From CAWCDJ01 sp963836015 (GTDB taxonomy: Bacteria; Acidobacteriota; Terriglobia; Bryobacterales; Bryobacteraceae): 64,000 bases of DNA. A model generated the notes under the pieces. The model had not been told where the DNA came from. It saw only the letters and a list, made by a program, of their open reading frames with translations, and ran no database searches. The DNA is taken from the NCBI GenBank assembly GCA_963836015.1, contig CAWIIF010000004.1:620001-684000 (forward strand), in the 5' to 3' direction. Below, in pieces: positions 1-9,535 of the stretch. The position numbers and the translations under genes were made by a program. The first letter of the stretch is position 1; the number at the start of each line of letters is the position of its first letter.

Positions 1-465
1 GCCGGCAGCGCGGGCACCGGCTTGCTGCACAACATGCGTCAGTTCGTGAGCCAAAAGGAGCTTGCCATTCGCGCTCCGGGGGTCATATTGGCCGGCACGA
101 AATGAGATGTGCCCCGAATTGGTAAACGCCGTTGCCCCGAGAGCCTCGGCCGATTTCGACGCCCGGTCATCCGTGTGGACCCGGACTGCGCCGAAATCAT
201 GGCCGAAACGAGGTTCAAAGAAAGCCCGCGTCGCCGTATCGAGCGGCAGCCCTCCACCAGTCGCCGGCGTTAGCGGCCGCGCGGCAGTCTCGCCGCGCTC
301 GGGCAGGGACATGCGCATGACCTGCCCGGCGATGCGATCCGCTTCGTGTTCCAGTGGGTCATTGACCTCGCTGACCACCGGTTGCGGCTCGGTCACGCGT
401 GTTCTGCTCCCACCGGACACCGCTTTGGCGGCGGCCGCGGGGATTCGAGTCGCAAACATCTTCAT
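1..465 (-). CDS. DUF4157 domain protein (HExxH metallopeptidase-like), 3' end cut by window edge
   Basis: The reading frame opens with ATG at 465 and stays open to base 1, giving 155 residues without the C-terminus. Residues 33-50 carry the NDPLEHEAD-type segment common upstream of this domain. Residues 70-148 match the DUF4157 core: GGGLPLD, a FEPRFGHDF segment, a VRVHTD segment, a FRAGQYDP segment and the zinc-binding HELTH at 140-144 followed by VVQQ. DUF4157 domains are known from extracellular contractile injection system cargo, polymorphic toxins and other exported proteins. The function here depends on the unseen C-terminus. It is transcribed away from the neighbouring isomerase-like gene, which lies just upstream on the same strand. 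Confidence 0.88.
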   Translation of the reverse strand, partial: MKMFATRIPAAAAKAVSGGSRTRVTEPQPVVSEVNDPLEHEADRIAGQVMRMSLPERGETAARPLTPATGGGLPLDTATRAFFEPRFGHDFGAVRVHTDDRASKSAEALGATAFTNSGHISFRAGQYDPRSANGKLLLAHELTHVVQQAGARAAG

Positions 466-474
466 GACGTGAAG

Positions 475-1389
475 CTATGCCGTACCCAGGTATTGGACAG
501 CCGCCTCTACCAGCTTTGCCGTCCCTTCCACCGGATCGCCTTCCCCCTCGAATTCGACCGAAAAATACCCTTTGTACCCGCTGGTTTTGGCGATTTCGAG
601 CGTGCGGGCCACATCGACCCGGAACACCTTCCCACGCTCGACCTCCGAATCCTTCAGGTGAGAGATGTTATACGCGCGCCGGAACATGGCCGAGACGGCA
701 TCGTAGTTGAACTTCTCATCGTCCTTGAGCATGGAGTTGCAGAAGTCGGGCAACGCCCGCAGCCAGGGGCTGTTCACCTGGTCGATCACCTTGACGAGGA
801 AGAACGCATCCTCGGAAAACAAGTCGTCGTTTTCCAGGTTCACCACAATGTTCCTCGCGGCGCCATACTGCGCGATGCCGGCAAGGCTTTCGGCCGTTCG
901 CACGGCGTCGGGCGCCGCGTCGCCCGCGCGCTGTATGTGGATGCGTACACTGGGGCAGCCCAGCGCGCCCGCCACCCCGATCCACCTCTTGGCGTTCTCG
1001 ACGGCGGTAGCGCGCTTCGCCGGGTCGGGGTCATACAGGCTTGCGCCGACCCCGGTAGGAATGTTCACCACCTTCACTCCAGCGTGTGCGAGGGTGCGGC
1101 GGTAGTCCTCCAGGTACGCTGCCTCCGTCGAAGGCAGGTGCTGTCCCAGCAGTTCCACGTTTCGCACGTTGAACCTCCGGACCACAAATGCCGGAAAATC
1201 CTTGATGTCCATCGCCGCACCGGATCGGTTGCGCTCGTTCCCGAGCAGTGTGCGCAGAGAATAGGACGCAATCGCCAGCCGCTCACGGGGCGCCGCCGGA
1301 AACCGCAGGGCCGGATCTGCGGCGGGCAGCCGCCGGACGGCTGGCAGGAAGGTGGAAGCCGTGACAAAGAGTCGTCGAGTAATCGGCAT
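475..1389 (-). CDS. Sugar phosphate isomerase/epimerase-like TIM barrel protein, exported
   Basis: 304 residues. The N-terminus carries a twin-arginine-like leader (TRRLFV at residues 4-9, then a short hydrophobic stretch), so export by Tat is likely. The rest reads as a xylose-isomerase-like TIM barrel (AP endonuclease 2 superfamily), with ASYSLRTLL at the first strand, VKVVNIPTG in the middle and IVVNLEND near residue 190, whose acidic residues fit a metal site. The C-terminal YKGYFSVEFEGEGDP strand is typical. Substrate cannot be read from sequence; in this family it is often a sugar, inositol or keto-sugar derivative. Four genes of this superfamily lie in the window. It is divergent from the GMC dehydrogenase pair at 1492. 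Confidence 0.82.
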   Translation of the reverse strand: MPITRRLFVTASTFLPAVRRLPAADPALRFPAAPRERLAIASYSLRTLLGNERNRSGAAMDIKDFPAFVVRRFNVRNVELLGQHLPSTEAAYLEDYRRTLAHAGVKVVNIPTGVGASLYDPDPAKRATAVENAKRWIGVAGALGCPSVRIHIQRAGDAAPDAVRTAESLAGIAQYGAARNIVVNLENDDLFSEDAFFLVKVIDQVNSPWLRALPDFCNSMLKDDEKFNYDAVSAMFRRAYNISHLKDSEVERGKVFRVDVARTLEIAKTSGYKGYFSVEFEGEGDPVEGTAKLVEAAVQYLGTA

Positions 1390-1491
1390 CGGCCGCGTGA
1401 TTCCTTCGGAGTGAGAATTATATCGTGACCGCGCTGGTGGTGGTCATCGGGCGTTCCCGATTGTGTCTTAGTATGGTTGAAGGATACTGTC

Positions 1492-3279
1492 ATGTTTGAC
1501 GACGCGCATGATCCCTCGACGCACGTCGATCTGAAGAAGACCTACGATGCCGTAGTCGTCGGATCGGGCGCTGCCGGCGGTATGGCGGCGCATGTTTTGA
1601 CCTCCCACGGCCTCGAAGTCCTGCTGCTGGAAGCCGGCCGGAAACTGCCCATCGAAAAGGAATTGCGCTCGATGCAGTGGCCCTACGACCATCCGCGGCG
1701 AGGCGAGATGCCTCCTTCCAGCCACGGTCTCACCCTGAATGAATACACCGTACGCCGGCCTCCGTACGCCCGCGGCATGCCGTACGACCATGTGTACTCC
1801 TACGTTCAGACATGGGCCGGCTCCGACTACTCGAAGAACATCGTGGTAGACGAAAAAGATCATCCCTATACCGGCACCAACTACGCCTGGGTGCGGGCGC
1901 GCCTCCTGGGCGGCAAGACGGCTATATGGGGACGCCTCGCGCTTCGCCTGTCCGATTATGACTTCAAAGCCGCGAGCCGCGACGGCTACGGTGAGGACTG
2001 GCCGATCTCCTACAAGGACATCGAGCCGTATTACGACAAGGTCGATACCTACCTGGGCATATCGGGTCTGAAGGAGGGCCTGCCCCAACTCCCCGACAGC
2101 CTTTTTCAGCGGCCCAATCGCTTCACGCCGGCCGAGATGCGCTTCCGCGCATCGCTCGAGAAGATGGGCCGCCTGATTACTCCCTATCGCGCCGGGGTGA
2201 CTACCGACGGCCTCAAACACAATAAGTACCGCAGCCGGTGTTTTGGCCGCGGCGCCTGCAACCGCAGAGCCGGCGGCTGCGATATCCATGCGGCGTTCGA
2301 CTCGCCTACCGGGCTGATCTATCCTGCCTGGGACACCGGCAAACTCACGGTCCGCACCAACGCGACCGTCTACGAAATCGGCGTAGACGGGCATACCGGG
2401 AAAGCCAGCGGCGTGTCGTTCATCGACACGGAAACGCGAAAGACCTATCACGCCAAAGCCCGGGTGGTGGTTCTCGGCGCATCCACTCTCGAATCCGCGC
2501 GCCTCATCCTTCTCTCGAAATCCCGCCAGCACCCGAACGGGATCGGCAATTCCAGCAATCACGCCGGTCACAATTTTTGCGAACACCTGATGGGCCCGAG
2601 CGTAACCGGCCTGGTCAAGGACATGGTCGGCAAGCCCCGCACCCTGGACGACGGCCGGCCGGGCGGATTTTACTTGCCGCGTTTTCGAAACCTTTCGGAG
2701 AAGCGTACCGATTTCATCCGCGGATACGGGTTCGAGGGCGAGAGTGGAACCACGATTTTTCCGGAGCACGCCGCGTCCACCCCGGGATTCGGACGGGCAT
2801 TCAAGAAAACCGTCCGCGATCAGGCCGGGGCATTTATCAGCATGGGCGGCTTCGGCGAAGTTCTCGCCCGGTACGAGAACTATGTCGATCTCGACCCGGC
2901 AGTGAAAGACAGGTGGGGAATCCCCGTCCTCCGCTTCCATTACCGGTTCGGCGACAACGAACGCAAGATGGCCGCCGATATGGCGGACACGGCCCGCGAG
3001 ATGTTCGAGAGCGCGGGCTTCGAGATCGTCCGCGTCGGCAAGAACCTTCTAACCGAGGGATGGTCCATTCATGAGCTGGGCACGGCGCGTATGGGAACCG
3101 ACCCGAAGAAATCCGTAGTCAATCAGTTCCAGCAGTCGCACGATGTGAAAAATCTGTTTGTCGTGGACGGCAGTACGCATGTGAGCGCTTCGAACCAGAA
3201 TCCTACCTGGACGATCATGGCTCTCTGCTGGCGATCCTGCGATTACCTTGCCGGCCAGCTTCGGAAAGGAGAACTGTGA
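1492..3279 (+). CDS. GMC family FAD-dependent oxidoreductase (sugar/gluconate dehydrogenase-type)
   Basis: 595 residues from ATG 1492, which has AAGGA eight bases upstream; a TTG at 1477 is the in-frame alternative. The FAD dinucleotide-binding motif VVGSGAAGG lies at about residues 22-30, followed by an acidic strand end (LLLEAG). The C-terminal GMC domain shows the HELGTARMG segment and the VDGSTHVSASNQNPT segment that form the active site with a His. No signal peptide is seen, so export may depend on the Tat-carrying partner. It overlaps the small-subunit gene by one base (TGATG). The pair resembles gluconate/fructose-type membrane dehydrogenases that pass electrons to a cytochrome, but no cytochrome c subunit gene is adjacent. 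Confidence 0.9.
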   Translation: MFDDAHDPSTHVDLKKTYDAVVVGSGAAGGMAAHVLTSHGLEVLLLEAGRKLPIEKELRSMQWPYDHPRRGEMPPSSHGLTLNEYTVRRPPYARGMPYDHVYSYVQTWAGSDYSKNIVVDEKDHPYTGTNYAWVRARLLGGKTAIWGRLALRLSDYDFKAASRDGYGEDWPISYKDIEPYYDKVDTYLGISGLKEGLPQLPDSLFQRPNRFTPAEMRFRASLEKMGRLITPYRAGVTTDGLKHNKYRSRCFGRGACNRRAGGCDIHAAFDSPTGLIYPAWDTGKLTVRTNATVYEIGVDGHTGKASGVSFIDTETRKTYHAKARVVVLGASTLESARLILLSKSRQHPNGIGNSSNHAGHNFCEHLMGPSVTGLVKDMVGKPRTLDDGRPGGFYLPRFRNLSEKRTDFIRGYGFEGESGTTIFPEHAASTPGFGRAFKKTVRDQAGAFISMGGFGEVLARYENYVDLDPAVKDRWGIPVLRFHYRFGDNERKMAADMADTAREMFESAGFEIVRVGKNLLTEGWSIHELGTARMGTDPKKSVVNQFQQSHDVKNLFVVDGSTHVSASNQNPTWTIMALCWRSCDYLAGQLRKGEL

Positions 3280-3809
3280 TGGCCCACGAAATCGGGCGGC
3301 GCGACCTGATCAAGCTCACGGCCGGAGCGGCAATGGCCGCGAGAGCCGGCGCCGCCGGCCAGCCGCGGTTCTTTACTCCCGGGGAGTACGCTCTCGTGGG
3401 GGAGTTGACTGAGGCGATCATTCCGGCGGATGAAAAATCGGGCGGAGCAAAAGCCGCTGGAGTCGCGGACTACATAGACGCGCGGCTGGCCGAGGCCTTC
3501 GGAGAAACGGAGCCCGATACCTGGCGCAAAGGACTGGCGCTGGTCGACACGGTTTCACGGGAAATGTACGGTGCTCCATTTCTCCAATGCTCGGGCGTTC
3601 AGTGCGCTGCCGTTCTCACTCGCATGGCGGGCAATGAGGGGAATCCCACGACCGCCGAGGAGATCTTTTTTCGCGAGCTGAAATCGCTCACCATCTTTGG
3701 CTATTACACCTCGAAAATCGGAATTCACGACGATATGGGCTATCTCGGAAATAGCTACCAGGGACACGAGTACGCCGGCGAACTGCCCGACAAGCCGGGT
3801 GCGCAATGA
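3279..3809 (+). CDS. Gluconate 2-dehydrogenase subunit 3 family protein
   Basis: 176 residues from ATG 3279, preceded by AAGGAG; a GTG at 3276 is also in frame. A Tat signal is clear: GRRDLIKLTAGAAMAARAGA within residues 5-24. The mature part matches gluconate dehydrogenase subunit 3, with FFTPGEYALVGELTEAIIPAD at its start and the GYYTSKIGIHDDMGY segment near the end. In this family the small subunit is the Tat carrier and partner of the FAD subunit. The one-base overlap with the upstream gene indicates translational coupling. Confidence 0.88.
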   Translation: MAHEIGRRDLIKLTAGAAMAARAGAAGQPRFFTPGEYALVGELTEAIIPADEKSGGAKAAGVADYIDARLAEAFGETEPDTWRKGLALVDTVSREMYGAPFLQCSGVQCAAVLTRMAGNEGNPTTAEEIFFRELKSLTIFGYYTSKIGIHDDMGYLGNSYQGHEYAGELPDKPGAQ

Positions 3810-3906
3810 GTTCCCGGTACACATGGCGGCCGAAGCATGCGGGCGCCGCGATCCGCTATAGTCGAAAGGTCTTCAACGAAAACCCTTGTGCGTGCATGGG
3901 AACAAT

Positions 3907-4785
3907 ATGCCTGATATGTCGAGAAGAAAGTTTCTGACGAGTTCTGCGAAGAACACCGCCGTTGCCGGCCTGCTGCCTCTCGCCGTGCGGACACTTCGCG
4001 CCGGCCCGCTGGGCCTTCCAATCGGGAGCCAGACGTATCCCCACCGGCAACGGATCAAAGACGGAGACTTCGCAGGTCTCTGCCGCGACCTCGCCAGCCT
4101 TGGGGTTGGCAACATCGAGCTTTGTTCTCCGGGATACGCCGAGTTCGCCGGCCTCACGGACGCGAAGCAAACCAGGAAGATCGTGGAAGATCACGGCCTC
4201 AAATGTCCCAGCGCCCATTTCGACCTGCACGAACTTCGCACCAGGCTGCAGCAGTCGATCGCCTGGGCCCGCGACATCGGCATGACCCAGATGGGCACGG
4301 CCAGCCTGAACGGGCACGTGGATAACGGTACCACCACAATGGATGTCGTCAAGCGTGCGGCGGACGAGTACAACAAGATCGCCGAAGTGGTGGCCGCGGC
4401 GGGCATGCAGCAGTTCCTGCACGACGAAAGGTTCGAGATGGCCAAGGTCGATGGCCGCCTGGTTTACGAGGTTTTGCTGGAAATGCTCGATCCGAAACTG
4501 GTAAAGATGCAGTTCCAGATGTCGGCGATGCCGGTGGTCGGCGACCCCGTCACGTACTTCACGAAGTACCCGGGGCGCTTCCTCTCGATGCACTTACAAG
4601 GTGTGGACCTGAACCCAGGCGGACGGGGCAGCCGTGTTGCCGGTGTAGCCGTAGGAAAAGACAGCCTCGACTGGGCCAAAATCTTTGCGGCGGCCAAGAC
4701 CGGCGGCGTGAAGAACTACTTCGTTGAGCAGAACTGGGAGCTCACCGTGCAAAGCGTCGCGTATCTCAAGACGCTGAAGGCCTGA
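3907..4785 (+). CDS. Sugar phosphate isomerase/epimerase-like TIM barrel protein, Tat-exported
   Basis: 292 residues from ATG 3907. A TTG at 3886 is in frame but adds residues ahead of the Tat motif. MSRRKFLTSSAKN at residues 4-16 is a textbook twin-arginine motif and is followed by a hydrophobic segment ending in RAGP. The body is a xylose-isomerase-like TIM barrel: IGSQTYPH, LGVGNIELCSPGY, CPSAHFDLHEL, AGMQQFLHDERFEM and a C-terminal YFVEQNWE strand. The last, with its Glu, is typical of the exported acidobacterial and planctomycete members. It follows the GMC pair on the same strand after about 97 bases and may act on the same sugar pathway. It converges with the transaldolase gene. Confidence 0.85.
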   Translation: MPDMSRRKFLTSSAKNTAVAGLLPLAVRTLRAGPLGLPIGSQTYPHRQRIKDGDFAGLCRDLASLGVGNIELCSPGYAEFAGLTDAKQTRKIVEDHGLKCPSAHFDLHELRTRLQQSIAWARDIGMTQMGTASLNGHVDNGTTTMDVVKRAADEYNKIAEVVAAAGMQQFLHDERFEMAKVDGRLVYEVLLEMLDPKLVKMQFQMSAMPVVGDPVTYFTKYPGRFLSMHLQGVDLNPGGRGSRVAGVAVGKDSLDWAKIFAAAKTGGVKNYFVEQNWELTVQSVAYLKTLKA

Positions 4786-4802
4786 GCCCGGGAATCGACC
4801 GG

Positions 4803-5903
4803 CTAGCCTCCCGCTTTCAGTGCAGGCCCCTTGAGAGCGGCGCATTTCGACGCGATTACGCCCAGAAGGTCGTTCCAGGAGTTGACGAAAGACTTGGCGC
4901 CTTCATCCTGAAGTTGTGCAGCCAGCGCATCGACATCGATACCGGCCTTCGCAAATTCATCCAATGCCTTTTCGCATTCGCCGCCATCCTCGGGCAGGGG
5001 CGATCCGAGGCTGGTATGTTCGGCGAGCGCTTTCAAAGTACCCTCCGGCATCGTATTCACGGTGAACGGCGCCGCCAGGGCCTTTACATAGAGGATGTCG
5101 GACGCCTTCGGGTCCTTGGTCCCGGTACTGGCCCACAGGAGCCTCTGCGGACGTGCGCCCGCGTTGTAAACCCGCTCCCAGCGCGGAGAGCCGAGCAACT
5201 TTCGGTAGGCCGCATAGATGCGCTTGGCGATCGCGATGCCCAGCCGGTCGCGCAGGCCTTCGGGCACAGCGTCCATGACGGCGACATCCCAGCGGCTGAC
5301 GAATACCGATGCTACCGATCCAACATTGGGATTGAGGCCGGCGTCCAGTCGCCGCTCGATGCCGCGCAGGAAGGCCTCGGCTGCCGCCAGGTATTGCTCG
5401 CGCGAAAACAAGAGGGTCACGTTGACGGGCACACCGGCGAAGATCGCCTCCTCGATGGCAAGGAGACCCTCCTTCGTGCCCGGAATCTTGATAAACAGGT
5501 TGGGCCGCGCCGCCCGCGAAAACAGATCCTTGGCTGCGCGGATCGTACTGGCCGTGTCATGCGCCAGGATGGGCGAGACCTCCAGCGATACCCAGCCGTC
5601 TACGCTATTAGTCCGGTCATGGATCGGCCGGAACAGATCCGCAGCCTGCGTGATATCGGCCAGTGCCAGGTCGAAGAAGAGCGCCTCGCCGGATTTCCCC
5701 TGGGCCAGTTCGTCGCGAATGGATGCGTCGTAGGCAGAGCTGTTCTTGATGGCGTGATCGAAGATCGTCGGGTTGGACGTTAGCCCGGTCACGGAGAGCT
5801 GGTCTATATAGCGTTCGAGGGTGCCGTTTTTCAGGAGATCTCGGGTAATGTTGTCGAGCCAGATGCTCTGGCCCAGATCGTGGAGCAGTTGTGTTGCTTT
5901 CAT
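4803..5903 (-). CDS. tal: Transaldolase
   Basis: 366 residues from ATG 5903 (GGAAG seven bases upstream); the open frame reaches 5972, but those extra residues look non-homologous. This is a cytosolic pentose phosphate enzyme moving a dihydroxyacetone unit between sedoheptulose-7-P and glyceraldehyde-3-P. The LTSNPTIF strand is at residues 41-48, DGWVSLEVSP near 102-111, and the Schiff-base lysine is K139 in NLFIKIPGT. VNVTLLFS and SVASVFVSRWD follow as expected. Length and motifs fit the long bacterial form (about 370 residues) found in actinobacteria, cyanobacteria and acidobacteria. It lies downstream of the GH15 gene on the same strand. Confidence 0.95.
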   Translation of the reverse strand: MKATQLLHDLGQSIWLDNITRDLLKNGTLERYIDQLSVTGLTSNPTIFDHAIKNSSAYDASIRDELAQGKSGEALFFDLALADITQAADLFRPIHDRTNSVDGWVSLEVSPILAHDTASTIRAAKDLFSRAARPNLFIKIPGTKEGLLAIEEAIFAGVPVNVTLLFSREQYLAAAEAFLRGIERRLDAGLNPNVGSVASVFVSRWDVAVMDAVPEGLRDRLGIAIAKRIYAAYRKLLGSPRWERVYNAGARPQRLLWASTGTKDPKASDILYVKALAAPFTVNTMPEGTLKALAEHTSLGSPLPEDGGECEKALDEFAKAGIDVDALAAQLQDEGAKSFVNSWNDLLGVIASKCAALKGPALKAGG

Positions 5904-6003
5904 CACGTTACTTCCATATTTCTGCGGGGAGCTGCCACTCACATGATGAATCACGGCGGAAGAGAGATTCATTTTAGGCGAGCGTCGCCTCGCTTAGAAT
6001 CCG

Positions 6004-8403
6004 TCAACTGACTTCGATCGCCACCTCGTAATCACTTCCGTCCCAGCGGGCTTCCCGGCTCCAGAAGAATGTGAACCGGATTGGTGCACGCTGGCTCTGT
6101 GAGATCGGAATATCCAGAAAGTGGCTTTCCAGTGCAGTCGAAGCCGAGTCCGTATCGTTCGCGGTGCTCCACCCGTCAGCGGACCAGTGCAGCCGGAATC
6201 GTTCCGACGCCTGAATACGCAAGGTCCACCCGGCCTTTACCGATCGGACGCGCCGGTTTCGTTTCCATATTTCCAGCTTTTTGCGCCCGGCACCGTTTCG
6301 AAAACGCTCCGCCACCTCGGGAATGAAATCGAACACCTGCCCGTCCTTGATGCTTCGCAGCAGCTTGATGTATTCCGCATGGGCCCACATGAGCGGCATC
6401 GCGGCCGTGGTGGGCCTGCCGAGAAACATATGCATCCCCGGCCGGTCCGGCTCGTCCCATACCTGTTCGGTGAGCATTCCCGTGCAGGTCGCGAACTGTT
6501 CCATCGTTCGCACGAAAGGCCTGACGTCATGCGCGGCGGCGAATTCGTAGTGCGCCCTCTCGCCGGTGAGCAGCGGCCAGGCACGCCCCCTGCCCCAACC
6601 TATGAATGGGCCGCCATCGTCCCTTTGCCCGTAGCCGTCATGATTGTATCGCCTCCAACTCGGTCCGCTCGGCGTTTCCACCTTTAGGACGGCGTCCACG
6701 ACCCGTAGCGAGTCCACGATGACCGGGTCCTCGGGCCGTCGTATCCCGTAACGCACAAGTTCCAGGAATCCCGCATCCACGATCTCCCTGGCAGGCAGTT
6801 TCAACTCTTCTCCGGGGGGTCGATTGGGGATGGTGACGACGGCACGATTCGGATCTTCGCCGGGGCACGGATCGTTGATATCGGCGGGAAGAAGTCGAAT
6901 CCAGTGACGGCTGACGTCCGAGAGCAAGGTCCCTTGGGTTGTGACGAGCCAGCTTTCGATGTGCTCCTCGAGGAAATCCGCATATTCAGCCAGGAACTGC
7001 GCGGTGGTGGCGTCTCCTCGCTCGCGGCAGAAGCACGCAGCGCAAATGAGCGCCGCAATGCACGCCGCCAGGGTCGATGGCGAATATCCGCTCGAATCTT
7101 CCCATCGTTCCTGCTGGGTTGCCGGACCGTGCCGGACAAGATAACAGGCGGCGCGCTTCACCAATTCGTAAGGATCGAAATCCTGCAGCGCGTTTTCCTG
7201 CCGGAGTCGCCAGGCGAGCAGTATCGGGAATGCGACTTCGTCGAGTTGGATCCCGCCCCAGTATGGCGTCCCATTCACCCAGAAGTTCTGTGGGAATCGA
7301 CCGTCGGGCAGTTGGCTGGCCGCCAGATAGATCAACGCTCGCAAGGGCGTAACCTTGTTCCCGGCCGCCAGCAGCCCTGTGGCCGTGTTCACCAGGTCGC
7401 GCGTCCACACCACATGATAGCCGCCCTGGTCATGATCGCCTCGTGCCTCGCCCCACGGTATCGATAGAGACGCAATGAACGCCCCGGGATACGTTTTGTC
7501 TTCGTGAGACAGCAGAAGACTGTAGCTTCCGTGAAACAGATGGCCGCGATCGCCGGACACGCTTTCCAGTGCGAGGAGGCGTTTGCAGGGCCGGCTCCAC
7601 TGCTCGACATATCGCTCCATGTGCTGCCGGAACGGTGTTGCCAGCGATTGGAAGAGCGAAGTCACGGCGCTCGAGAGACTATCGCCGAATGCCAAACCGG
7701 TTGTGAATTCCCAGCCACCGCTCAAATCGAGTTCCCCGGTCAATGCGACATTCCCGTCCAGCGCCTCATCGAATTCCCAATCCATCCGCAGGTTCTGTTT
7801 GAGGTCGGTCGCCCCGTCGCTGCGACCAACATACCCGCAGGAGGCGCACGAGAATGGGGCCGTGGCGCCCACGACGAGCCAGGTACCGCCTTTATCAGCC
7901 GTTAGTATGGTGCGGCCGCCCACCTCGATAATACGGGCATTGTTCCCCCACCCGCCCACCTGGAGATGCGGTGCGCAAAGGACGTACATGTGCAACGCTT
8001 GCAAGAGCGCCGGATCGGCCTTCACGGACGTATGTTGAAGCAGGCAGGGAAGGTGCGGATCGGCAATGACGTCCTTTGTGATCGAATACCGCCATTCGTC
8101 GTTAGAATTCACGATGCGGTAACAAAGCGCGTGCGCATCCGATCGCTCGATTCGTGAAGCCAGGTGACGCTTTTCCTCGTGCACGAACGTCTTGCCGTCA
8201 GTCGCGATGTATTGGATATCCCGCAATTGGGGACGATCGATCGTGGGATAGAAAACCTCGGTGACGACGCCGCGAAAGATCGTGAACCATAGCCGACTGC
8301 TGCCTGAGTATGCGGTGCCGACACCGTCCTTGTTGCCTTGCGTCCATTTGGGTTCGATGCCTGGCTTTCCGAATGCCGCCCGCCTTCCGCGCGCCTCTGC
8401 CAT
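6004..8403 (-). CDS. GH15 glucoamylase-like glycoside hydrolase (glucan 1,4-alpha-glucosidase)
   Basis: 799 residues from ATG 8403, which has a strong GGAGGAAGGAG upstream. The open frame begins at 8439. An N-terminal beta-sandwich domain (glucodextranase-like, about residues 1-280) precedes an (alpha/alpha)6 barrel. The barrel shows GGYHVVWTRDLVNTATGL, RWEDSSGYSPSTLAACIAAL (the Glu is the expected general acid) and WPLLTGERAHYE (the Glu is the expected general base). No signal peptide is visible, so a cytoplasmic role on malto-oligosaccharides or trehalose-like substrates is plausible. A C-terminal beta region of about 80 residues follows the barrel. It probably forms a carbohydrate operon with the downstream transaldolase, whose start is about 100 bases beyond its stop. 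Confidence 0.92.
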   Translation of the reverse strand: MAEARGRRAAFGKPGIEPKWTQGNKDGVGTAYSGSSRLWFTIFRGVVTEVFYPTIDRPQLRDIQYIATDGKTFVHEEKRHLASRIERSDAHALCYRIVNSNDEWRYSITKDVIADPHLPCLLQHTSVKADPALLQALHMYVLCAPHLQVGGWGNNARIIEVGGRTILTADKGGTWLVVGATAPFSCASCGYVGRSDGATDLKQNLRMDWEFDEALDGNVALTGELDLSGGWEFTTGLAFGDSLSSAVTSLFQSLATPFRQHMERYVEQWSRPCKRLLALESVSGDRGHLFHGSYSLLLSHEDKTYPGAFIASLSIPWGEARGDHDQGGYHVVWTRDLVNTATGLLAAGNKVTPLRALIYLAASQLPDGRFPQNFWVNGTPYWGGIQLDEVAFPILLAWRLRQENALQDFDPYELVKRAACYLVRHGPATQQERWEDSSGYSPSTLAACIAALICAACFCRERGDATTAQFLAEYADFLEEHIESWLVTTQGTLLSDVSRHWIRLLPADINDPCPGEDPNRAVVTIPNRPPGEELKLPAREIVDAGFLELVRYGIRRPEDPVIVDSLRVVDAVLKVETPSGPSWRRYNHDGYGQRDDGGPFIGWGRGRAWPLLTGERAHYEFAAAHDVRPFVRTMEQFATCTGMLTEQVWDEPDRPGMHMFLGRPTTAAMPLMWAHAEYIKLLRSIKDGQVFDFIPEVAERFRNGAGRKKLEIWKRNRRVRSVKAGWTLRIQASERFRLHWSADGWSTANDTDSASTALESHFLDIPISQSQRAPIRFTFFWSREARWDGSDYEVAIEVS

Positions 8404-8647
8404 CCGTACGCTCCTTCCTCCCCGCGTGAAGCCGCACAACCCTGTCTCCCTGCCAACCCCGCGGCACCGGTTTAAGATTCATCCCGGAGGCCGGCGGATT
8501 TGTTTTGGTAGAAACCGGCGGGGCGTAATGGCGAAGGCTGGTCCGTTCACAACCAGGTTGGTCGGCCTGTGGGAAATGACCCGTTTCGGCGGACGATGGA
8601 ACTTTGTCCCGTATGGAGATCCGGTAAATTGGGGTTTGCGGCTCACC

Positions 8648-9496
8648 ATGTCAACCCCGCCTCCTTATCGGGTAACTGCACTTTCCCCCTCCGCTTCCCT
8701 CGCAGATGCTGTCCGCGCCCATTGGAGGGAGTATCTGATGGAAGGCTCGGAGATCGGCGCGCTGATGATCAGTACGTGTATCTGCGGCACCTTCCTTTAC
8801 AGCAGCGACTCCCCCATCCAATACCTGAATCTCTCGCGTACTTTCCGGGCGGTCCTTATGGGAATGGCGGTCGCGACAACCACGTTCGTGATCATCCGGT
8901 CACCATTCGGCCGCCGAACGGGCGCTCACATCAATCCGGCGGTCACACTCACCTTCTTTTGGCTGGACCGGGTACATCGCTGGGACGCCGCCTGTTACGT
9001 CATCGCCCACTTCGCCGGCGCGGTAGCGGGGGTATTGGCCGCACGCGAAATCCTCGGTGTGCGGTTATCCGCACCCCCTGTGCGGTATCTCGTCACCCTG
9101 CCGGGGAGCCACGGGCGCCCTATCGCATTTCTCGGTGAATTCCTTTTGTCGGCGCTTCTGATGGGAGTGGTGCTCTATGGCTCCAATCATCGACTCCTAA
9201 CGCGCTTCACTCCGCTATTCGTGGCGATACTCACCGTCTTCTATTTCGCTCTGTCTTCTTCCATCGCCGGTTTCAGCGTCAATCCGGCCAGGACGTTTTC
9301 GTCAGCCCTGCATGCCTGGATATGGCAAGGCATCTGGATCTACTTCCTTGCGCCCTGTTTGGGGATGCTGACGGCCGCGGCGATATACATCAAGAGAATG
9401 GGGCGAGATCGTGTGTATTGTGCAAAGGTATTTCATGACCTGCGGTCCACGTGTCCGTTTGCCTGCCGTTTTGAACGGGTATTCCAGGAAACGTGA
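8648..9496 (+). CDS. Aquaporin / MIP family channel
   Basis: 282 residues from ATG 8648. An ATG at 8738 has a better ribosome site (GGAGGGAG) but would drop the HWREYLMEG segment that opens these proteins. Both half-helix pore motifs are present: NPA at residues 96-98 (GAHINPAVT) and NPA at 212-214 (GFSVNPARTF). About six hydrophobic membrane segments surround them. The protein should be an inner-membrane water or small neutral solute channel; selectivity is not readable here. The C-terminal 25 residues are Cys- and Arg-rich (residues YCAKVF to FERVFQET) and unlike the family. It is divergent from the GH15 gene. Confidence 0.9.
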   Translation: MSTPPPYRVTALSPSASLADAVRAHWREYLMEGSEIGALMISTCICGTFLYSSDSPIQYLNLSRTFRAVLMGMAVATTTFVIIRSPFGRRTGAHINPAVTLTFFWLDRVHRWDAACYVIAHFAGAVAGVLAAREILGVRLSAPPVRYLVTLPGSHGRPIAFLGEFLLSALLMGVVLYGSNHRLLTRFTPLFVAILTVFYFALSSSIAGFSVNPARTFSSALHAWIWQGIWIYFLAPCLGMLTAAAIYIKRMGRDRVYCAKVFHDLRSTCPFACRFERVFQET

Positions 9497-9535
9497 AAAG
9501 GACAGTGAGTCACGAAAGCCGAAGCCAGGTAGAGC

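Noticed and set aside
1468..2940. 490-codon open frame on the minus strand
   Set aside because: Mirror of the GMC dehydrogenase gene; no ribosome site or recognisable motif.
9497..9535. Terminator between the MIP and GH43-like genes
   Set aside because: No stem with a T-run could be found in the 39 bases.
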